From Flagellimonas pelagia (lineage in GTDB: Bacteria; Bacteroidota; Bacteroidia; Flavobacteriales; Flavobacteriaceae): 64,000 nt of DNA. Within the stretch, counting starts at the first letter, position 1, and each line of letters begins with the position of its first letter. The notes below the pieces were generated by a model. It was not told where the DNA came from and searched no databases. It was given only the letters and a program-made list of their open reading frames with translations. Made by a program: the position numbers and the translations under genes. The DNA lies in the NCBI RefSeq assembly GCF_003584135.1, contig NZ_QXFI01000011.1, positions 62,001 to 126,000 on the forward strand, given 5' to 3'. Of this stretch, positions 50,365-60,815 are shown one piece after another.

Positions 50365-50437
50365 TGAACTTCAAATTAGTGCGCCAAAACTAAAAAAATA
50401 ATCGGTACCACTCTGTTAAGAATCACATAAGTAAAGG

Positions 50438-51256
50438 TTATGTGGATGAAGAAATGATTGAAGTAGTGAATTGATGGCCTTTTTGTAGGAAGTTTTCACT
50501 TTTTACGCGTTTGCCCGTGTCATGTACGGGCAGGTCTAGGTATTCAGGGGGTGCAACACCACGCTTAACTGCTTCGGCGGAATAATAGTCTTTTTTGCTG
50601 GGATGAAGGGGATATACCCCGTTGAAGATTTCGCCCCAATACCCTTCATTGATGATGGAGCTTATCATATGGATGCAATCTTCCAGATGGATCAGGTTGA
50701 TGGGATGATGTCCGTTCTTCAAATCTTTTTTCCCTGATAGTTGCTTGATGGGATGACGGTTTGGACCAATAAGCCCCCCGAACCTTAAAATAGTCGTCAA
50801 TCTGCTGGAATCGTTCTGGAAAAGTTGTTCGCTGGCCAAAAGTTGTTTGCCCGATTCCGTTACAGGATTGGGAGGAGAGGCTTCCGTAACATCGCCATCT
50901 TCATCACCATAAACGGCCGTACTGCTTACAAAAAGGATTTTGGAGACTGGGCTTTTCTTTATTTGGGCTTGAAGCTGCTTCATTTTTTCTATAAAGCTTT
51001 CCGCATTGCCCTGTCTAAGTTTGGGCGGTACATTGATGACCAAAATATCGATATGGGACAAAAAGGTTTCGATGTCCCCGTCAATGCCATTTTCCGATAA
51101 GGAAATATGATAGGGAACAATGCCCAAATTTTGAAGCGCTTCCAATTTATCGGAAGAGGTGGTGGTCCCGTGCACCTCCAACCCCTTTTCAACTAATCTT
51201 TGGGCCAAGGGCAGACCAAGCCAACCACAGCCTAAAACCCCTATCCTGTTACTCAA
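50438..51256 (-). CDS. NAD(P)-binding epimerase-like protein (YeeZ-like)
   Basis: A 272-residue cytoplasmic protein with Rossmann motif IGVLGCGWLGLPLAQRLVE and the region ILFVSSTAVYGDEDGD. The catalytic Y-x-x-x-K of extended SDRs is replaced by TESGKQLLASEQ, as in YeeZ-type proteins, so enzymatic activity is uncertain. It overlaps the M28 peptidase gene by 8 bp, as the downstream member of the pair. Confidence 0.85.
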   Translation of the reverse strand: MSNRIGVLGCGWLGLPLAQRLVEKGLEVHGTTTSSDKLEALQNLGIVPYHISLSENGIDGDIETFLSHIDILVINVPPKLRQGNAESFIEKMKQLQAQIKKSPVSKILFVSSTAVYGDEDGDVTEASPPNPVTESGKQLLASEQLFQNDSSRLTTILRFGGLIGPNRHPIKQLSGKKDLKNGHHPINLIHLEDCIHMISSIINEGYWGEIFNGVYPLHPSKKDYYSAEAVKRGVAPPEYLDLPVHDTGKRVKSENFLQKGHQFTTSIISSST

Positions 51257-53519
51257 ATTTTAAGGTTTTTATCGTCAAAATGGCATCGTTCAGGACAAAA
51301 GGCATGGGGATACTGGTTTCGGGTCTTTTGGGAACACTGAACTCCTTGTTGGTAAGTAGGTCGTTGGAAGCTTCGTAAAAACTGAGTTCCAGAACCGAAT
51401 CTTTCGGAAAGCTCAGCTCCAGTTCCGTAAAATCGTTGTTGGTGATGTAATGGGTGATCAACCTACTGCTCCGGTTTTCCAGAAAATAAGGGGACAAGGG
51501 GATGCGGTTCACCGTGGCGGCATGGATAGGCACGGAATTGGTATATACATCCAACCGGTTTACATTCCGTTTTGGGGTAACACAGAGCTCAATGATGCGA
51601 TTCTCGCCAATGATGGTGTCCTTAACCTTATCGATTAGTGGGAGGGCAAGATCCTTTTTAGGGGCATCCGCAATGTAGCTCAACTTGGTCCGGTACTTGC
51701 TAAAAAGGGTCTCCGCTTCTGGTTTTCTTTTGTTATCCCCTAAAAACTGGGCGTTCCAGGAAATCAGTTTTTGGTCATAGGTGCCCCAGACCGAGGAGTC
51801 GTTATCTGCATTGTAGATGTATACCAAACTGCTGGGTTTTGGCCTTTTTTCGTTGAAATTCGATTGGAGATGGCTCGAAATGCCAAAAACAAAAAAGAGG
51901 AACAGGAACAGATAGGCCAATCGACCTTTACTTTTCAATTGACTAAAAAAGGGAAGGACCAGAACGAACAGCAAGGTGGTAAAGAGGGTAGCGGCCACCA
52001 TCATTTTTAGGCCCAACCCTACGGGAAACATTTTGATGAAAGGGGAATATATCAACACGGCTGGCAAGGCCAAAAACACCAAAAGGTATGGACTCGGTTC
52101 CTCTTGGTTGATGGTCACCATAAAAGCAGCCAATAATCCAAACAAAGGAATGATGAAAAAGCTGGCCCCTTTTAAATACGCGGCAACCAATCCACAGAGG
52201 ATAAGCCAAATAATAATGGGGGCCACCAAAAGATTGGGGGTGCATATTTTTTTGAACTTGTGATAGGTATAAAAACAGATGAACAGGGAAAAGGTCACAA
52301 AAACGGCAATATAGGTATAGCCGTTGTAGGTGAAGCCGTGCAGCATGTCCTTAAAACCAGGGTACCACCACGTAATGATAGTCCAACAGAAATAACCCAC
52401 CACTCCATTGACCAACAAAGTGATCAAAAGTGGTAAAAATCCCTTCAGGATTTCTTTTGTGTTCAGTCTCTGTTTTTTAAACCCAATCACCAATAGGATT
52501 ACAAAAGCCACCAAGGCCATACCGAACATAGGCCAAATCCACTCAAAAGGATAGGAAACCAACCTAAAGAGGGGAAGGTTGAAGTAGATATCATCATTAA
52601 GGCTTTTCAGGTTGTTGAGGTCGGCATTGCCGAAATAATGCAACAAGGGCATCAGGTAGCTACCTTGATGGGCCAGCGTTTTTTTGTCCAACCGATCATA
52701 AGTATCCAAAGCCGTATGGTAATCAAAATGGTCATCGATAAAGGCAAAATTAAAGCCATCAATGTCACCATCTTCGCGAAAAACAGTCAGGTCCGTATCG
52801 TTGGGCAACATCTTATAAATACTATAGGCCAGTGAATTGGCCACAGGATATTTGGGATTTGCCTTGGTGAACTCCTTGATCAGGGTGCCATTGCCTCTGT
52901 TCGTTTCAATGAGCATGTAACTTGGGCCGCCGCTGCCCCGTGCCTCAAAATTGAGCGCAAGACCTACATCTTTGGCCCAAGGATGGTGGTTCACAAAAAG
53001 GTCGGCCCCGTTCAGGCCCAATTCCTCCGCATCCGAAATGAGGATGATGATGTCGTTCTTCGGGGTTTCGTTACTCGCCAATAAGGCCCGTACCCCTTCC
53101 AAGATAGTAGCCACCCCACTTCCTGCATCACTCGCGCCGTAGGATGAATGGGGACCACTGTCGTAATGGGACAATAAAAGAAGTGCCTTGCCCTGACCGG
53201 AACCTTTAATGCGGGCCAAAATGTTGGTAGCCTTGCTTAGATTGGCCCAATCCCCGGCAGTGTAACCTTCCTGGGTGGTGGTCTCCAACCCCATTTTTTT
53301 CAATTCAGCAATGATATAGCTTTTGACACGGTCATGTCCCGGAAAACCCACCGCGTGGGGTTCCATGGATATGTTTTTCACATGTACCAGGGCCCTGTCG
53401 GTAGAAAAGGATGTATCGGAAATATCCGAATCTGGTCTGTAAGTGGGCATCAAAGATGTAAAGCTCCAATACACGGCAATACAGAGGAGCAAAAGGGCAA
53501 GCGTCCGGGAGAATTTCAT
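51249..53519 (-). CDS. Membrane-anchored M28-family metallopeptidase
   Basis: A 756-residue protein. An N-terminal hydrophobic segment is followed by an M28 domain with zinc ligands in LLLSHYDSGPHSSYGASDAG, the catalytic acid pair in IISDAEELGLNGADLF, and LNFEARGSGGPS. The central part (about residues 335-590) has some nine membrane helices and the C-terminus is a soluble beta-rich domain. This is the layout of the ER/vacuolar-type membrane aminopeptidases (Pff1/ERMP1-like) found in Bacteroidota. It faces the periplasm and probably removes N-terminal residues. Confidence 0.9.
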   Translation of the reverse strand: MKFSRTLALLLLCIAVYWSFTSLMPTYRPDSDISDTSFSTDRALVHVKNISMEPHAVGFPGHDRVKSYIIAELKKMGLETTTQEGYTAGDWANLSKATNILARIKGSGQGKALLLLSHYDSGPHSSYGASDAGSGVATILEGVRALLASNETPKNDIIILISDAEELGLNGADLFVNHHPWAKDVGLALNFEARGSGGPSYMLIETNRGNGTLIKEFTKANPKYPVANSLAYSIYKMLPNDTDLTVFREDGDIDGFNFAFIDDHFDYHTALDTYDRLDKKTLAHQGSYLMPLLHYFGNADLNNLKSLNDDIYFNLPLFRLVSYPFEWIWPMFGMALVAFVILLVIGFKKQRLNTKEILKGFLPLLITLLVNGVVGYFCWTIITWWYPGFKDMLHGFTYNGYTYIAVFVTFSLFICFYTYHKFKKICTPNLLVAPIIIWLILCGLVAAYLKGASFFIIPLFGLLAAFMVTINQEEPSPYLLVFLALPAVLIYSPFIKMFPVGLGLKMMVAATLFTTLLFVLVLPFFSQLKSKGRLAYLFLFLFFVFGISSHLQSNFNEKRPKPSSLVYIYNADNDSSVWGTYDQKLISWNAQFLGDNKRKPEAETLFSKYRTKLSYIADAPKKDLALPLIDKVKDTIIGENRIIELCVTPKRNVNRLDVYTNSVPIHAATVNRIPLSPYFLENRSSRLITHYITNNDFTELELSFPKDSVLELSFYEASNDLLTNKEFSVPKRPETSIPMPFVLNDAILTIKTLKFE

Positions 53520-53608
53520 GGTTTGGTCATGTTGGTATATAAATGTATGAATTTATGAAAGGTTCTCATATTTTGATGTGAAAAATTAGGTTATTCGCTA
53601 AAAAAAGC

Positions 53609-53616
53609 TATATTTA
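53609..53616 (+). promoter_or_regulatory. Candidate -7 box for the CBS protein gene
   Basis: TATATTTA, one base from TAnnTTTG, lies 26 bp before the ATG at 53642 in the divergent spacer 53520-53641. Confidence 0.45.
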
Positions 53617-53641
53617 ATATTCAACTTTAAATTCTAACCAT

Positions 53642-54112
53642 ATGGCAATCAAAAGTTTTCAAGGCGTGCGATCCAAAGAGGAGAACAAGAAGAAATACAA
53701 TGCCCCTATCTTGGTGGAAGACTATATGACCAAAAAATTGATCACTTTTTCCCCCGACCAATCCATTTTGGAAGTGATGGAGACTTTTGCAAAGCACCAT
53801 ATTTCCGGAGGGCCGGTTGTGGACAATAATGGTTTTTTGGTGGGAATCGTTTCCGAAGCGGACTGTATGAAGCAAATTTCGGAGAGTAGATATTTCAACC
53901 AGCCCATATTGGACAAGAGCGTGGAGCGTTTTATGACCAAGAATGTGGAGACCATTCCCCATGATATGTCCATTTTTGATGCTGCAGGAGTGTTCGATCG
54001 TCATAACAGGCGTAGGTTGCCCGTCATGAAAAACGACATTTTGGTGGGTCAGATCAGCCGGAAGGATATCGTGGTAGCGGCCTTAAAACTGACGGCCCAT
54101 AGTTGGAAATAG
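53642..54112 (+). CDS. CBS-domain-pair protein
   Basis: A 156-residue soluble protein with two CBS modules: residues about 24-85 (MTKKLITFSPDQSILEVMET...HHISGGPVVDNNGFLVGIVS) and about 97-150 (MTKNVETIPHDMSIFDAAGV...RRRLPVMKNDILVGQISRKD). Paired CBS modules bind adenosyl ligands such as AMP and regulate other proteins. It is monocistronic and ends one base from a convergent gene. Confidence 0.92.
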   Translation: MAIKSFQGVRSKEENKKKYNAPILVEDYMTKKLITFSPDQSILEVMETFAKHHISGGPVVDNNGFLVGIVSEADCMKQISESRYFNQPILDKSVERFMTKNVETIPHDMSIFDAAGVFDRHNRRRLPVMKNDILVGQISRKDIVVAALKLTAHSWK

Positions 54113-54113
54113 G

Positions 54114-54467
54114 CTATTCCCTTTTTACGATCATATAAAAATCATTGTCAAGCGGCAGATAACCCAGGTCATACACAAAATAATAGGTGCTCCCTTTTTT
54201 TGTGGTGTACAGGTTGGTGATGTATTCAAAATCAAAACCTTTATCCAGCAAACGCATTTTGGTGGTCTTGGTCTTTCCTTCCTTTAAAGGAAAGCTATCG
54301 AGGATGCGGTAATTTTTTCTAAGCTTGTTGTTGATGTTCCGCAGTAGGTTTTTACTATCGCGGTTCAGTTTGTTGTTGTAGGAGTTGCGGCAGTGGTCCG
54401 AGCAGAATTTTTGGTCCACCCGACCAACCAGCTTTGCACCGCACTCCAAACATTTTCTTTCAGACAT
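54114..54467 (-). CDS. Hypothetical protein with N-terminal zinc finger
   Basis: A 117-residue protein. Residues 1-30 form a Cys-x2-Cys...Cys-x3-Cys treble-clef-like finger (RKCLECGAKLVGRVDQKFCS, DHCRNSYNN), similar to the DUF2116 finger. The remainder is basic with a strand-rich end (KGSTYYFVYDLGYLPLDNDF). A nucleic-acid-binding role is likely. It lies 9 bp downstream of the pentapeptide protein gene on the same strand, so it is probably in that operon. Confidence 0.8.
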   Translation of the reverse strand: MSERKCLECGAKLVGRVDQKFCSDHCRNSYNNKLNRDSKNLLRNINNKLRKNYRILDSFPLKEGKTKTTKMRLLDKGFDFEYITNLYTTKKGSTYYFVYDLGYLPLDNDFYMIVKRE

Positions 54468-54476
54468 GGCATAAGA

Positions 54477-55049
54477 TTAGGTGACCACAATATCATACTT
54501 TTTCAACAAACCGATCAATCCTTCCTTACTGAACTTGCTTTTTTTCAAGGTGTTGATGGATGGATCAATGGAAAAATTTAATGCTGAGGTAAAATCCACC
54601 TGCTCTAATTGGGTGTGGTTGAAAATGGCGTTTTCCAGGTCTGAATTGGGGAATTGTGACATTTTGAGATTGGCTTCGGAAAAATCCACTTGGTGCAGCT
54701 TGCAGTTAAAAAAGGTGGTTTTTGGAATTTCCATGCCGTAAAAGGAAGCCACCGAAAGATTACATCCCGTAAATTGAAAGGCCAAAACCATCGGATTACA
54801 GGTCTCGAACTGCACTCCCACCATTTTGCAATCCACAAATGTGACCTCGTTAAAAATGGTATGGGCAATGTTGGTGTTGGTAAAGTCGCAACCTTCAAAA
54901 GTGCATTCCACAAAATTTTGATTGTCCAAAAATCCCTTGGAGAACAGGCAGTCCACAAAGCGGCAATTCTCATAATCACCCTTGGGCAATTTGTTTTGGG
55001 TATAATCCTGCTTTGTGAACTCCTGATCGAACCAAAAGGGTTGTGCCAT
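54477..55049 (-). CDS. Pentapeptide-repeat protein
   Basis: A 190-residue protein built from five-residue repeats with a central F or L: ENCRFVDCLF, NFVECTFEGCDFTNTNIAHT, QVDFSEANLKMSQFPNSDLE. The expected structure is a right-handed quadrilateral beta helix like Qnr and MfpA. Qnr-type gyrase protection is possible for this size class but cannot be asserted. Its start shares one base with the stop of the large sortilin-type gene (TAATG), so it is translationally coupled to it. Confidence 0.9.
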   Translation of the reverse strand: MAQPFWFDQEFTKQDYTQNKLPKGDYENCRFVDCLFSKGFLDNQNFVECTFEGCDFTNTNIAHTIFNEVTFVDCKMVGVQFETCNPMVLAFQFTGCNLSVASFYGMEIPKTTFFNCKLHQVDFSEANLKMSQFPNSDLENAIFNHTQLEQVDFTSALNFSIDPSINTLKKSKFSKEGLIGLLKKYDIVVT

Positions 55050-58000
55050 TATTCTTCGGATAATATGATAGCCGGAATTTCCAGCGATTTGAACATGTCG
55101 TTGTAGGCTTTCATGCCATCGTTTACAATGGCGTTTTTTTCATCCTCATACGTTTTCCACTGGGCCAAAAGATCTCGTAACCGTTCCTTGGCGCCGTTGG
55201 TCACCTTCGGTTCGGCCACGTCCACAAACCCTTTTAAATGCATGAACTCGGCATTCAACTGGTTCCGGAAGTTGATCACATCCTGGAACGTCTTTTGGTT
55301 GGGCTGAATCAACTTTTCTTCCCAAGTGGTAATGCGCTCCAAAAGCTTATCCCCATTTTCTAACAAGCCTTTGGCTTTCTCATTATCCTTCAACAAGTCT
55401 TTGTAAGTTTTGAGCTGATTTTTGGCCTTTCGAATCTGGTTAACCCCCTTGTGCATACTGTTGATGGTCTCATCAATTTTAACAAGGACCGATTGTTGTT
55501 CCGCGTAATCCGCTGGGGTGCCTTCCACATTGGGGTCGGCCAAAACCACGGCATTGGTCTCCATGGATGCATCACCCATTGAAAGTCGTAACGTGTAGGT
55601 GCCGGGTGCCACACGGGCCCCTTGATACCCTCCATAGGCAAAAACTTGATCTACGGGAATCACGGACTCACGGCTAAAATCCCAAGTGAATCGATTGTAA
55701 CCTTTCAAAGAAGGCAGAACCGCTGGTTTTGACGGTCCGCCGGGCCAACTTTTGAAATCTTTTGGAGCTTGATTGGTGATGGTCCGGATCACTTTTCCTC
55801 CGGAAAGCACTTCTAGTTTCAGCTCTGTGGAATCCAATTTTTTGGGCAGATAATAATCAAAGGTTACCCCCGATTTTGGGTTTTGCCCCAACCCTTGAAC
55901 CGGTTTGTCGGTACTGCCGTTAAAAATGCGGTAGGACGGTTTTGGAGTCACAATGCTCAACTTTGTGGCTGGATTCACACTGGTTTGAATGGCCCCAAGG
56001 TCGTCCAAGATCCAAAAGGAACGTCCCGCCGTGGCAGCGATCAAATCGTTGTCATGAATGGCCAAGTCGTTGATTGGAACTAGGGGTAGGTTGAGTTGCA
56101 GGGGCTGCCAGTGTTGTCCATCATCCAAGGAGACAAACAAGCCTGTTTCGGTACCGGCATACAACAATCCTTTTTGTTTTGGGTCTTCCCGGACCACGCG
56201 GGCAAAGTTATGCTCGCCATCAATCCCTTGTGTGATTTTGGCCCAGGTTTTACCGTAATCCGAGGTTTTGAAAATATAGGTGTCCAAATCCATGAACTTG
56301 TATCGCATGGCCACCATATAGGCCGTTGCAGGGTCATGGGGAGACACTTCAATGCTGTTGATGATGCTTTCCTTTAAATTGGGAGGAGTAATGTTTTCCC
56401 AACTTTGGCCACCGTTTTTGGTGATGTGTACCAAACCATCATCCGAACCGGCATAAAGAACCCCTTTTTCGTGTGGGGATTCCACCAAGTACATAAGGGT
56501 GTTATAGTTTTCGCCCCCTGCGGCTTCGTTGGTGTACGGCCCACCTCCTGGACCTTGTTTTTCTGGGTCGTTTCGGGTAAGATCGGGACTCACCACTTCC
56601 CAGGTGTTCCCGCCATCCTGTGTTTTAAAGACCACATTCCCGGCATGGTAAATCGTGTTCGGGTCGTGTGGCGAACTGATGATGGGTGCGTTCCAATTGT
56701 AACGGAACTTAAAATCTTTTGGAACTTTGCTGAGTCCCAACTCAGGATATTCCTTGATGGGTTTTGCTTCCTGTGAAGCCCGTACCCATTTCTCGATGAT
56801 ACCTTGGTAACAGCCACCATAAATAAAATCGGGATTGTTGGGGTCAAAAGCCAAATAGGCGCTTTCGCAACCTGACACGGCATACCAATCCTTCCAATCA
56901 ATGCCATCATCATGGGTTCTACTGGCAATGGCCACCGAAGTATTGTCCTGCTGGCCACCATACACGTGGTAAGGCACCAAATTATCCGTGATCACGCGAT
57001 AGAATTGGGAAGTGGCCTGATTCTCCTGGGAGCTCCAGCTTTTACCTCCATTGTTGCTGATGTTGGCACCTCCGTCATTGGAGTTGATCATGATTTTGTT
57101 GTTGTGCGGATGTATCCAGAGGTCATGGTTGTCCCCATGTGGAGTGGATAAAGGCGCAAAGGTTTTTCCACCGTCAATGGATTTGGTCACGGGAGCGTTC
57201 AACACATACACCACGTTTTCATCTTGGGTATCGGCAAAGATTTCCATGTAGTACCAAGAACGGGCAATATTGATGCGGTCCTTGCTGGTCTGCTGCCAGG
57301 TCTTACCGGCATCCACGCTTTTGTAGACCCCACCTTTTTCGCCTTCGGCCTCCAAAACCACATAAACAATGTCGGAATTGGCCCTGGAAACCGAGATGCC
57401 CGATTTACCAAATTCCTTTGGAATACCCTTGTCCATCTTGGTCCAAGTGGTACCGCCGTCGGTGGATTTGTACAATCCGGAAGATGCCCCGCCGGATTCC
57501 ATAGTCCAAGGATACCTGCGGTGTTGCCACATGGCCGCGTACAGGATCATGGGGTTGTTCATATCCATGGAAAGGGAGGAAGCCCCCGTGTTTTCATCCA
57601 CATAAAGGACTTTTTCCCAAGTTTCGCCCCCATTCAGGGAACGATACACCCCCCGATCTTCGGATGGGCCATATTGTGCACCTTGGGCCGCCACAAAAAG
57701 GATATCGGGATTGGTCGGGTCGATGATCACATCGCCAATATGGCGGGTCTTGTCCAAACCGATATGTTTCCAGGTTTTGCCTGCATCGGTGGATTTATAG
57801 ACACCATCTCCCATGGAAGTCATCACCCCACGGGCAGGGTGTTCTCCCATGCCTACCAAGACCAAGTTGGGATTGGTTTCGGAAACGGCAATATCACCTA
57901 CGGTGCCTGTTTTTAAGAATCCATCGGAAATGTTCTCCCAAGTGATGCCGTCATCCGTAGTTTTATAGATGCCACCCCCGGTAGAACCCATGTAATAGGT

Positions 58001-58198
58001 GTGGGGTTGGCCCACCACCCCGGTAGAGGTGACACTTCGACCTCCACGGTACGGCCCAATATTACGCCATTTGAGTCCCGGGAAAAGGGAATCGTTGACG
58101 ACAACCGCGGGAGTGTCGGATTTTTTGTTTCGTTTTTGGGCATGCGAAGGGTAAATGGCCAGCAACAGGGCACATAGGAGTAATAGTCTTGGTTTCAC
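55049..58198 (-). CDS. Large exported sortilin/VPS10-type BNR-repeat protein
   Basis: A 1049-residue protein with a signal peptide ending near YPSHAQ. Residues about 40-720 form a beta propeller with many BNR/Asp-box repeats, for example [28 protein letters not shown] and [14 protein letters not shown]. This is the sortilin/VPS10-like family often labelled glycosyl hydrolase in Bacteroidota. Residues about 760-900 are a beta-sandwich and the remainder is helical ([19 protein letters not shown]). Activity is unproven: it may bind peptides or glycans. It begins a three-gene unit with the pentapeptide and zinc-finger genes. Confidence 0.88.
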   Translation of the reverse strand: MKPRLLLLCALLLAIYPSHAQKRNKKSDTPAVVVNDSLFPGLKWRNIGPYRGGRSVTSTGVVGQPHTYYMGSTGGGIYKTTDDGITWENISDGFLKTGTVGDIAVSETNPNLVLVGMGEHPARGVMTSMGDGVYKSTDAGKTWKHIGLDKTRHIGDVIIDPTNPDILFVAAQGAQYGPSEDRGVYRSLNGGETWEKVLYVDENTGASSLSMDMNNPMILYAAMWQHRRYPWTMESGGASSGLYKSTDGGTTWTKMDKGIPKEFGKSGISVSRANSDIVYVVLEAEGEKGGVYKSVDAGKTWQQTSKDRINIARSWYYMEIFADTQDENVVYVLNAPVTKSIDGGKTFAPLSTPHGDNHDLWIHPHNNKIMINSNDGGANISNNGGKSWSSQENQATSQFYRVITDNLVPYHVYGGQQDNTSVAIASRTHDDGIDWKDWYAVSGCESAYLAFDPNNPDFIYGGCYQGIIEKWVRASQEAKPIKEYPELGLSKVPKDFKFRYNWNAPIISSPHDPNTIYHAGNVVFKTQDGGNTWEVVSPDLTRNDPEKQGPGGGPYTNEAAGGENYNTLMYLVESPHEKGVLYAGSDDGLVHITKNGGQSWENITPPNLKESIINSIEVSPHDPATAYMVAMRYKFMDLDTYIFKTSDYGKTWAKITQGIDGEHNFARVVREDPKQKGLLYAGTETGLFVSLDDGQHWQPLQLNLPLVPINDLAIHDNDLIAATAGRSFWILDDLGAIQTSVNPATKLSIVTPKPSYRIFNGSTDKPVQGLGQNPKSGVTFDYYLPKKLDSTELKLEVLSGGKVIRTITNQAPKDFKSWPGGPSKPAVLPSLKGYNRFTWDFSRESVIPVDQVFAYGGYQGARVAPGTYTLRLSMGDASMETNAVVLADPNVEGTPADYAEQQSVLVKIDETINSMHKGVNQIRKAKNQLKTYKDLLKDNEKAKGLLENGDKLLERITTWEEKLIQPNQKTFQDVINFRNQLNAEFMHLKGFVDVAEPKVTNGAKERLRDLLAQWKTYEDEKNAIVNDGMKAYNDMFKSLEIPAIILSEE

Positions 58199-58294
58199 GA
58201 GTGTTGGAATTAGTTATCCTGTTAAAGATACTAATTCAAAGCCATTGGAGGTACAATGAGCAGCGTAAAACTGCCTGTAAACCCTAGGGAAACA

Positions 58295-58786
58295 TCACGG
58301 TTTTTTGGAATAGGCAAAAAGGATTTCCTCGGCTTCGCCATTTTCTTCGATGAGCACGTAGACGTTCATGTGGTTTTTATCCACCAACTCCATGGTAAGG
58401 CCTTCAAAATAGACCTTGTTCTTTTCCAGTTTCACCAATTTGAAGTCGATGGTCTCGATTTTATCCTCCCATCCCTTCAGGTTGCCATCAAAATGTTTCA
58501 GCTGGAGAATAAGGGAATTCTCCAGCTGTTGAATGTGTCCCACTTCATAAAAAGAGACCTTATTGTCGTTCACCAAACGGAACACGAACATCATGGAGTC
58601 GCCCAAAGGCGCGCTCCAGATTTCTTCAGCCGTTCCGCCAAAGGCTTCCCCGCTCCAAGATCCCTCGATCCAGGCCACCTCTTTTAAGGAAGCACTGGGC
58701 GATTCCTGTCCTTCGGACAGTTGCATGGTCTTTTGGGCGGAAACGATTCCGGTGCCCATCAATAAAAGGAACAATAAGCGTCTCAT
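58295..58786 (-). CDS. Exported DUF6265-type protein
   Basis: A 163-residue protein with signal peptide MRRLLFLLLMGTGIVSAQ, then LKEVAWIEGSWSGEAFGGTA and EEIWSAPLGDSMMFVFRLVN, which are characteristic of the DUF6265 beta-barrel family. Function unknown; the fold resembles lipocalin-like ligand-binding barrels. It probably follows the SIMPL protein gene in one transcript (18-bp gap). Confidence 0.85.
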   Translation of the reverse strand: MRRLLFLLLMGTGIVSAQKTMQLSEGQESPSASLKEVAWIEGSWSGEAFGGTAEEIWSAPLGDSMMFVFRLVNDNKVSFYEVGHIQQLENSLILQLKHFDGNLKGWEDKIETIDFKLVKLEKNKVYFEGLTMELVDKNHMNVYVLIEENGEAEEILFAYSKKP

Positions 58787-58804
58787 GGGTGGTGGTTTTT
58801 GTGG

Positions 58805-59506
58805 TTAGTTGGAAAGGGCAAACTTGACGTTCACCATGGATTCCACTTTTATTTTTTCAAAATCGATGTCCAAGGGTTGCTCCATACCCTGCTTAGCAAC
58901 GGAATAATCCATTTCCATGCGAGCAGCTTGGTAATATCTGGGGTAATAAGGTTGTGAGTTGTCCACAATATGGATGGCCATGCCCACTTTTTGGCCCAAT
59001 GGCTTGGATAGGGCCACGGCTTTTTGCTGGGCTTTTTTCACGGCCTTGGATTTCAGTTCCAGTTCCAGCTCGTCCATTTTGGAATATTCGGTTTTTTCTA
59101 CATAGGCGTTGGCGATCTCCAATTGCTCCAAGGCCACCATGACTTCCCCGGCCTGCTTGCCAGAATAGACTTCCAACGCGTATTGTTTGCTTTTCAGCAC
59201 TTCCTTGTCGCGCAAGAAATATTTTTTAAAATCGCTGCTAAAATCCTTGATCACCAATTGTTTGTCTATATCAATGCCCATGGCCTTAAAGCGTTGCGCC
59301 ATTTTGTTCTCCTGCTCCTCTACGGATACACGGCCTTTGGTGTCCTTTTCCTGAATGGTGATGCTGAGGTAGATTTTGTCCGGCGTTACCAAGGTGTCCA
59401 CTTGGGCGGAAGTTTCCAGATAGGGCACATCTAAAAAGCTCTTGGTTTGGGCAAAAAAGGCGGTGGTGCATAGCAATGCTGCAATAGGTAAGAAAAACTT
59501 TTTCAT
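58805..59506 (-). CDS. Exported SIMPL-domain (DUF541) protein
   Basis: A 233-residue protein. The start at 59506 yields the signal peptide MKKFFLPIAALLCTTAFFAQ; a 19-codon extension does not. The mature chain is a SIMPL domain: LVTPDKIYLSITIQEKDTKG, ELELKSKAVKKAQQKAVALS and the final VESMVNVKFAL. The family forms periplasmic oligomers implicated in oxidative-stress tolerance in some bacteria. It is first in a two-gene unit with the DUF6265 gene. Confidence 0.88.
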   Translation of the reverse strand: MKKFFLPIAALLCTTAFFAQTKSFLDVPYLETSAQVDTLVTPDKIYLSITIQEKDTKGRVSVEEQENKMAQRFKAMGIDIDKQLVIKDFSSDFKKYFLRDKEVLKSKQYALEVYSGKQAGEVMVALEQLEIANAYVEKTEYSKMDELELELKSKAVKKAQQKAVALSKPLGQKVGMAIHIVDNSQPYYPRYYQAARMEMDYSVAKQGMEQPLDIDFEKIKVESMVNVKFALSN

Positions 59507-59713
59507 AGTTTCATTTTTGTTTAAAGGTAAATACTTCCCTGTGAGATACAAAACCTGTACCACTTTACAAACGCGAATATGCTATTCCGTAAAAGGGTTG
59601 GAATTGTTTGACTATCTTGAATACAGAATAGGGGATGCGAAAGAGCGTGATTGGATGCGTGGATGGTAGTCCATATTTAGTGATAGAAAAGTATTTTATA
59701 TTTATATAAACAA

Positions 59714-59720
59714 GTTGTGT
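59714..59720. other. Left boundary of the AT-rich insert; GTTGTGT cassette-junction-like element
   Basis: GTTGTGT followed by ACAATAA lies 16 bp before the start codon of the AbiTii-like gene. The same relative position is taken by GTTGGGC and GTTAGGT before the genes at 60816 and 61763. TGTGTACAATAA here resembles TGTACACAATAA at 60732-60743. It is the weakest of the three proposed junctions, since GTTGTGT fits GTTRRRY only partly. Confidence 0.35.
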
Positions 59721-59736
59721 ACAATAAATAAAACCA

Positions 59737-60723
59737 ATGAAAAATATTCCTGATTGGATTGATAAGATAATCGAAGATTTGGTAGAGCCTTCTACGAAAC
59801 TCAGCGACACTTTACTAAAGGTGCAAGTCTTAGCCTTTAAAATTGAAAATACACAGCTCAAAGAATGGGTGAATCTTGAAATAAACGGCTATGTTGGAAA
59901 AGAAAGACCAGACTACAGAAAGATTCCTACTGTTGTTAAGGGAAATCTTATTCAAGATGCAGGCTTTCAAGGAATTTGGACAAAGAAAAGTGTTAGCTTA
60001 CCAGTTGAATATTTGGATCAAAAATATTGGGACGTTTTAATGTCAATAAAGATGGACTCAAGTGTTTCTGAACTTGAGAAAATGGTGGCAGACAAGGGAA
60101 GTTACCAAGTGAATCTACCACACGCAATAGCACAAGAGTTTTCTAAAATCATGAATCCATGGCATGTGGACTCAGCTTGGCAAAAGATTAGCAATAATTC
60201 GATTGAAGGAATATTATCTACAATCAAATCAACTCTTTTAAATTTCCTTTTAGAATTAAATAAAGAATTTGGCGATAATGACAATTTATCGATAATGAAA
60301 AAGAAAGATGAAGTTGAAAGTATCTTCAACAAAACGATTGGAACTATAAAGAGTGACAATGTCAATATCTCAATTGGAAATAAAACTGCTCAAGCGGTAA
60401 ACTATGGAGATAAATCACAAGTAAACGTCGGGGCTGGAGATAACGTGACTCAATCCATTAACGCAGAAATGAATGCAGAAATTCAAGAGTTCATAGATTT
60501 GTTAAAAAAGCAGATGGCCAATTTAGGATTGGACATTGAAGAAAAAGAAGATATTATAAATGAAGTCGCTAGAGTTGAAACCCAGATTGCTAGAGAAAGT
60601 CCGAAAACGAATATTATAAATGGTGCTTTATCAACTATTAAAGGAATACTGACTGGTATTGCAGCTAATGCATACACTCCTATCGTTCTTGAAAAACTTG
60701 GTGACCTTATGTCAAAATTTTAA
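59737..60723 (+). CDS. AbiTii-like domain protein, candidate phage-defence factor
   Basis: A 328-residue protein. Residues about 1-190 match the AbiTii domain pattern by eye: IIEDLVEPSTKLSDTLLKVQ, LKEWVNLEINGY, the following RPDYRKIP, and ALEQ-like helical repeats. Residues about 210-245 are a turn-rich strand region (ISIGNKTAQAVNYGDKSQVN). The end is a helical bundle with a hydrophobic tail (INGALSTIKGILTGIAANAY) that could insert in membranes. AbiTii is named for abortive infection; its mechanism is not known to me. The gene is far more AT-rich than the flanks and is bounded by junction-like elements, which points to transfer. Confidence 0.72.
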   Translation: MKNIPDWIDKIIEDLVEPSTKLSDTLLKVQVLAFKIENTQLKEWVNLEINGYVGKERPDYRKIPTVVKGNLIQDAGFQGIWTKKSVSLPVEYLDQKYWDVLMSIKMDSSVSELEKMVADKGSYQVNLPHAIAQEFSKIMNPWHVDSAWQKISNNSIEGILSTIKSTLLNFLLELNKEFGDNDNLSIMKKKDEVESIFNKTIGTIKSDNVNISIGNKTAQAVNYGDKSQVNVGAGDNVTQSINAEMNAEIQEFIDLLKKQMANLGLDIEEKEDIINEVARVETQIARESPKTNIINGALSTIKGILTGIAANAYTPIVLEKLGDLMSKF

Positions 60724-60728
60724 ATAAA

Positions 60729-60800
60729 AACTGTACACAATAATACCTATAAGCAATAGAGCCCTTAGGGACGCTTCTGCTCATAGCCAAACCGTTGGGC
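60729..60800. repeat. attC-like hairpin element between insert genes
   Basis: The spacer holds an imperfect inverted repeat, CTATAAGCA (60747-60755) with TGCTCATAG (60778-60786), one mismatch. An inner CCCTTAGGG hairpin lies at 60762-60770. The element ends in GTTGGGC (60794-60800), an exact GTTRRRY core as in integron attC sites, 15 bp before the next start codon. AAC at 60729-60731 is the only trace of the opposite RYYYAAC core. Folding and position fit a cassette junction; core complementarity is poor, so the call is tentative. Confidence 0.45.
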
Positions 60801-60815
60801 ATAATTTGAAAAAAT